Shown one piece after another: positions 62,719-64,000 of a stretch of 64,000 nucleotides of DNA; the stretch's first letter is position 1; each line of letters opens with the position of its first letter. Source of the stretch: an uncultured Pseudomonadales bacterium (GTDB lineage Bacteria; Pseudomonadota; Gammaproteobacteria; Pseudomonadales; Pseudohongiellaceae). The translations under genes and the position numbers were made by a program. The stretch is from the NCBI GenBank assembly GCA_943789485.1, contig CALSUH010000011.1, positions 124,001 to 188,000 on the forward strand. The letters run 5' to 3'. Below the pieces are notes generated by a model, which ran no database searches, was not told the origin of the DNA, and saw nothing but the letters and a program-made list of their open reading frames with translations.

Positions 62719-64000
62719 ATGAAAATGCGTAGTGTGTTAATCAGGCTTATTCTAGTAATGCTAGGCACATGCCCAGCAAGCATTGCCAGCGCAGCGGATA
62801 TTGATGGCAATGCAGAGCAAATTAACCCAAGCACACTGCTTAATATGAGTCTTGAAGACTTGCTGAATCTTACTGTAACCACAGTATCGAATCGCCCACA
62901 ATTACTCTCTCAAGTGGCCAGCGCTGTTTTTGTAATTACGCAAGACGATATTCGCCGATCCGGTGTAACCAGTATTCCCGAAGCATTGCGTATGGCGCCT
63001 GGCGTGCAAGTAGCGCGTATAGGTACTGATAAATGGTCAATCAGTGTGCGTGGCTTTAATGGGCGTTATGCGAATAAATTACAAATTTTGATGGATGGAC
63101 GCAGTGTTTATACACCGTTGTTTTCCGGCGTAGTTTGGAGCGAACAAGATACGTTCATTGAAGATATCGAACGCATAGAGGTGATAAGAGGCCCTGGCGC
63201 GACAATATGGGGCGCTAACGCAATGAATGGTGTGATCAATATCATCACCAAAAAAGCAGCAGCTACTCAGGGTGTGTTGCTTACAGCAGGCGGCGGCAGT
63301 TTTGAGCGCGGCTTTGTCGGCGCACGTTATGGTGGGGAATTGGGTGAAAATACGCCATTCCGTGTTTATGCAAAGGGTTTTTCTCGCGACAACACGACGA
63401 CGTTAGCAGGTGCTAATGCTAATGATACTTGGCACTCAGCCAGAACAGGTTTTCGTCTGGATCACACGCGCGGCATAGATGAATACACCGTGCAAGGTGA
63501 TATGTTTATAAGTAGTACCGGCGACATGTTGGAGCAATCGATATTATCGCCACCATTTACGCGGCTGGATCTTATTGACACCAAAGTAAAGGGCGGAAAC
63601 ATTCGTTTTCGTTGGGACAGAAACTATTCCGAAAATTCATCGACCTCTCTGCAAGTTTATTATGATCGTGTTCATGATCAACTAATGCCAAATACAGAAT
63701 ATGCTGAGAGTTTCGATATTGACTTTCGGCATCGACTAACCATTTTAGATCGACATGAAGTTATCTGGGGAGCGAATTACCGTTTGTATAACAATAAGGT
63801 TCTCGATACAGAAACTATACTCTTCATTCCTCGTCAAAAAGTAAATGATGTTTCGAGTGTCTTTGTTCGTGATGAGATCGTGTTGTTGCAGGATCAATTA
63901 CGGTTAACACTGGGTATAAGGCTTGGGCATAACGACTTCTCCGGTTTAGAAGTGCAACCTGATGCCCGCCTGACCTGGACGCCGAATGAGGAATCCTCGG
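62719..64000 (+). CDS. TonB-dependent receptor (3' end outside window)
   Basis: From ATG 62719 the frame is open to the window end (427 codons). Signal peptide to about residue 26 (ASAAD). The plug begins SLEDLLNLTVTTVS, then VFVITQDDIRRSG, ISVRGFNGRYANK, LILMDGRSVY-like segments, then IERIEVIRGPGATIWG and NGVINIITK, all standard plug markers. The barrel strands continue to the edge. Ribosome site GGGGG precedes the ATG. The family resembles iron-siderophore or colicin receptors by layout, but the substrate is unknown. Confidence 0.92.
   Translation, partial: MKMRSVLIRLILVMLGTCPASIASAADIDGNAEQINPSTLLNMSLEDLLNLTVTTVSNRPQLLSQVASAVFVITQDDIRRSGVTSIPEALRMAPGVQVARIGTDKWSISVRGFNGRYANKLQILMDGRSVYTPLFSGVVWSEQDTFIEDIERIEVIRGPGATIWGANAMNGVINIITKKAAATQGVLLTAGGGSFERGFVGARYGGELGENTPFRVYAKGFSRDNTTTLAGANANDTWHSARTGFRLDHTRGIDEYTVQGDMFISSTGDMLEQSILSPPFTRLDLIDTKVKGGNIRFRWDRNYSENSSTSLQVYYDRVHDQLMPNTEYAESFDIDFRHRLTILDRHEVIWGANYRLYNNKVLDTETILFIPRQKVNDVSSVFVRDEIVLLQDQLRLTLGIRLGHNDFSGLEVQPDARLTWTPNEESS

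Overview
The window looks like a chromosomal segment from a heterotrophic Gammaproteobacterium. The supporting signs are a dense gene layout, intermediate G+C, Tat and Sec signal peptides, lipoproteins, two TonB-dependent receptors and a RAYT/REP system. The species cannot be named from the sequence. About 50 protein genes, several pseudogenes and a handful of terminators and repeats can be supported. No rRNA, tRNA or CRISPR array was seen.

Region 1 (1-4.05 kb) has a CDP-alcohol phosphatidyltransferase (cut by the window edge) divergent from a glycosyltransferase/methyltransferase pair. A REP-associated tyrosine transposase unit with perfect 25-bp inverted ends fills the space between them. 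A YceI-like protein follows. Region 2 (4.4-17 kb) holds two complete three-gene molybdenum hydroxylase modules of the periplasmic aldehyde oxidoreductase type, each in the order FeS (Tat signal), Mo subunit, FAD subunit. Between them are a BON-domain lipoprotein, a gamma-glutamyltransferase and the first of three paralogues of an unrecognised secreted family. Region 3 (17-25.7 kb) mixes small membrane proteins with a truncated SOUL gene, a START-domain pseudogene with two amber stops, a cysteine-cluster protein, a large haem-containing lipoprotein, a Tat-exported dienelactone-hydrolase-like protein and an ABC-ATPase relic. Region 4 (25.7-32.9 kb) is a hydroxyacid/glyoxylate set: a fused FAD/Fe-S dehydrogenase, a GntP permease and a serine-glyoxylate-type aminotransferase, followed by an exported amidohydrolase.

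Region 5 (33-48.6 kb) has two PQQ-type beta-propeller dehydrogenases, a class II-like cytochrome c, a solo REP palindrome, an amino-acid permease, the third secreted-family paralogue, a cupin-like protein, a PBP4-type carboxypeptidase, a GH88/105-like protein with a degenerate M14-like N-terminus, an orphan third Mo subunit and a DUF2306 membrane protein. Region 6 (48.9-58.5 kb) is a flavin-dependent halogenase locus with a decayed neighbour, a TPR/2OG-Fe(II) oxygenase pair, two small secreted proteins sharing a cysteine motif and a large TonB receptor. Region 7 (59.3-64 kb) has an SGNH esterase, a PQQ dehydrogenase with a fused cytochrome c domain and the start of another TonB receptor.

The main theme is oxidative chemistry in the periplasm. 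Molybdenum hydroxylases exported through Tat, PQQ quinoproteins, c-type haem proteins, exported hydrolases and TonB uptake lie together. This suggests oxidative breakdown of aldehydes, alcohols or N-heterocycles outside the cytoplasm, but no substrate can be read from the sequence. Gene decay is unusually visible: at least four broken genes lie among intact ones.
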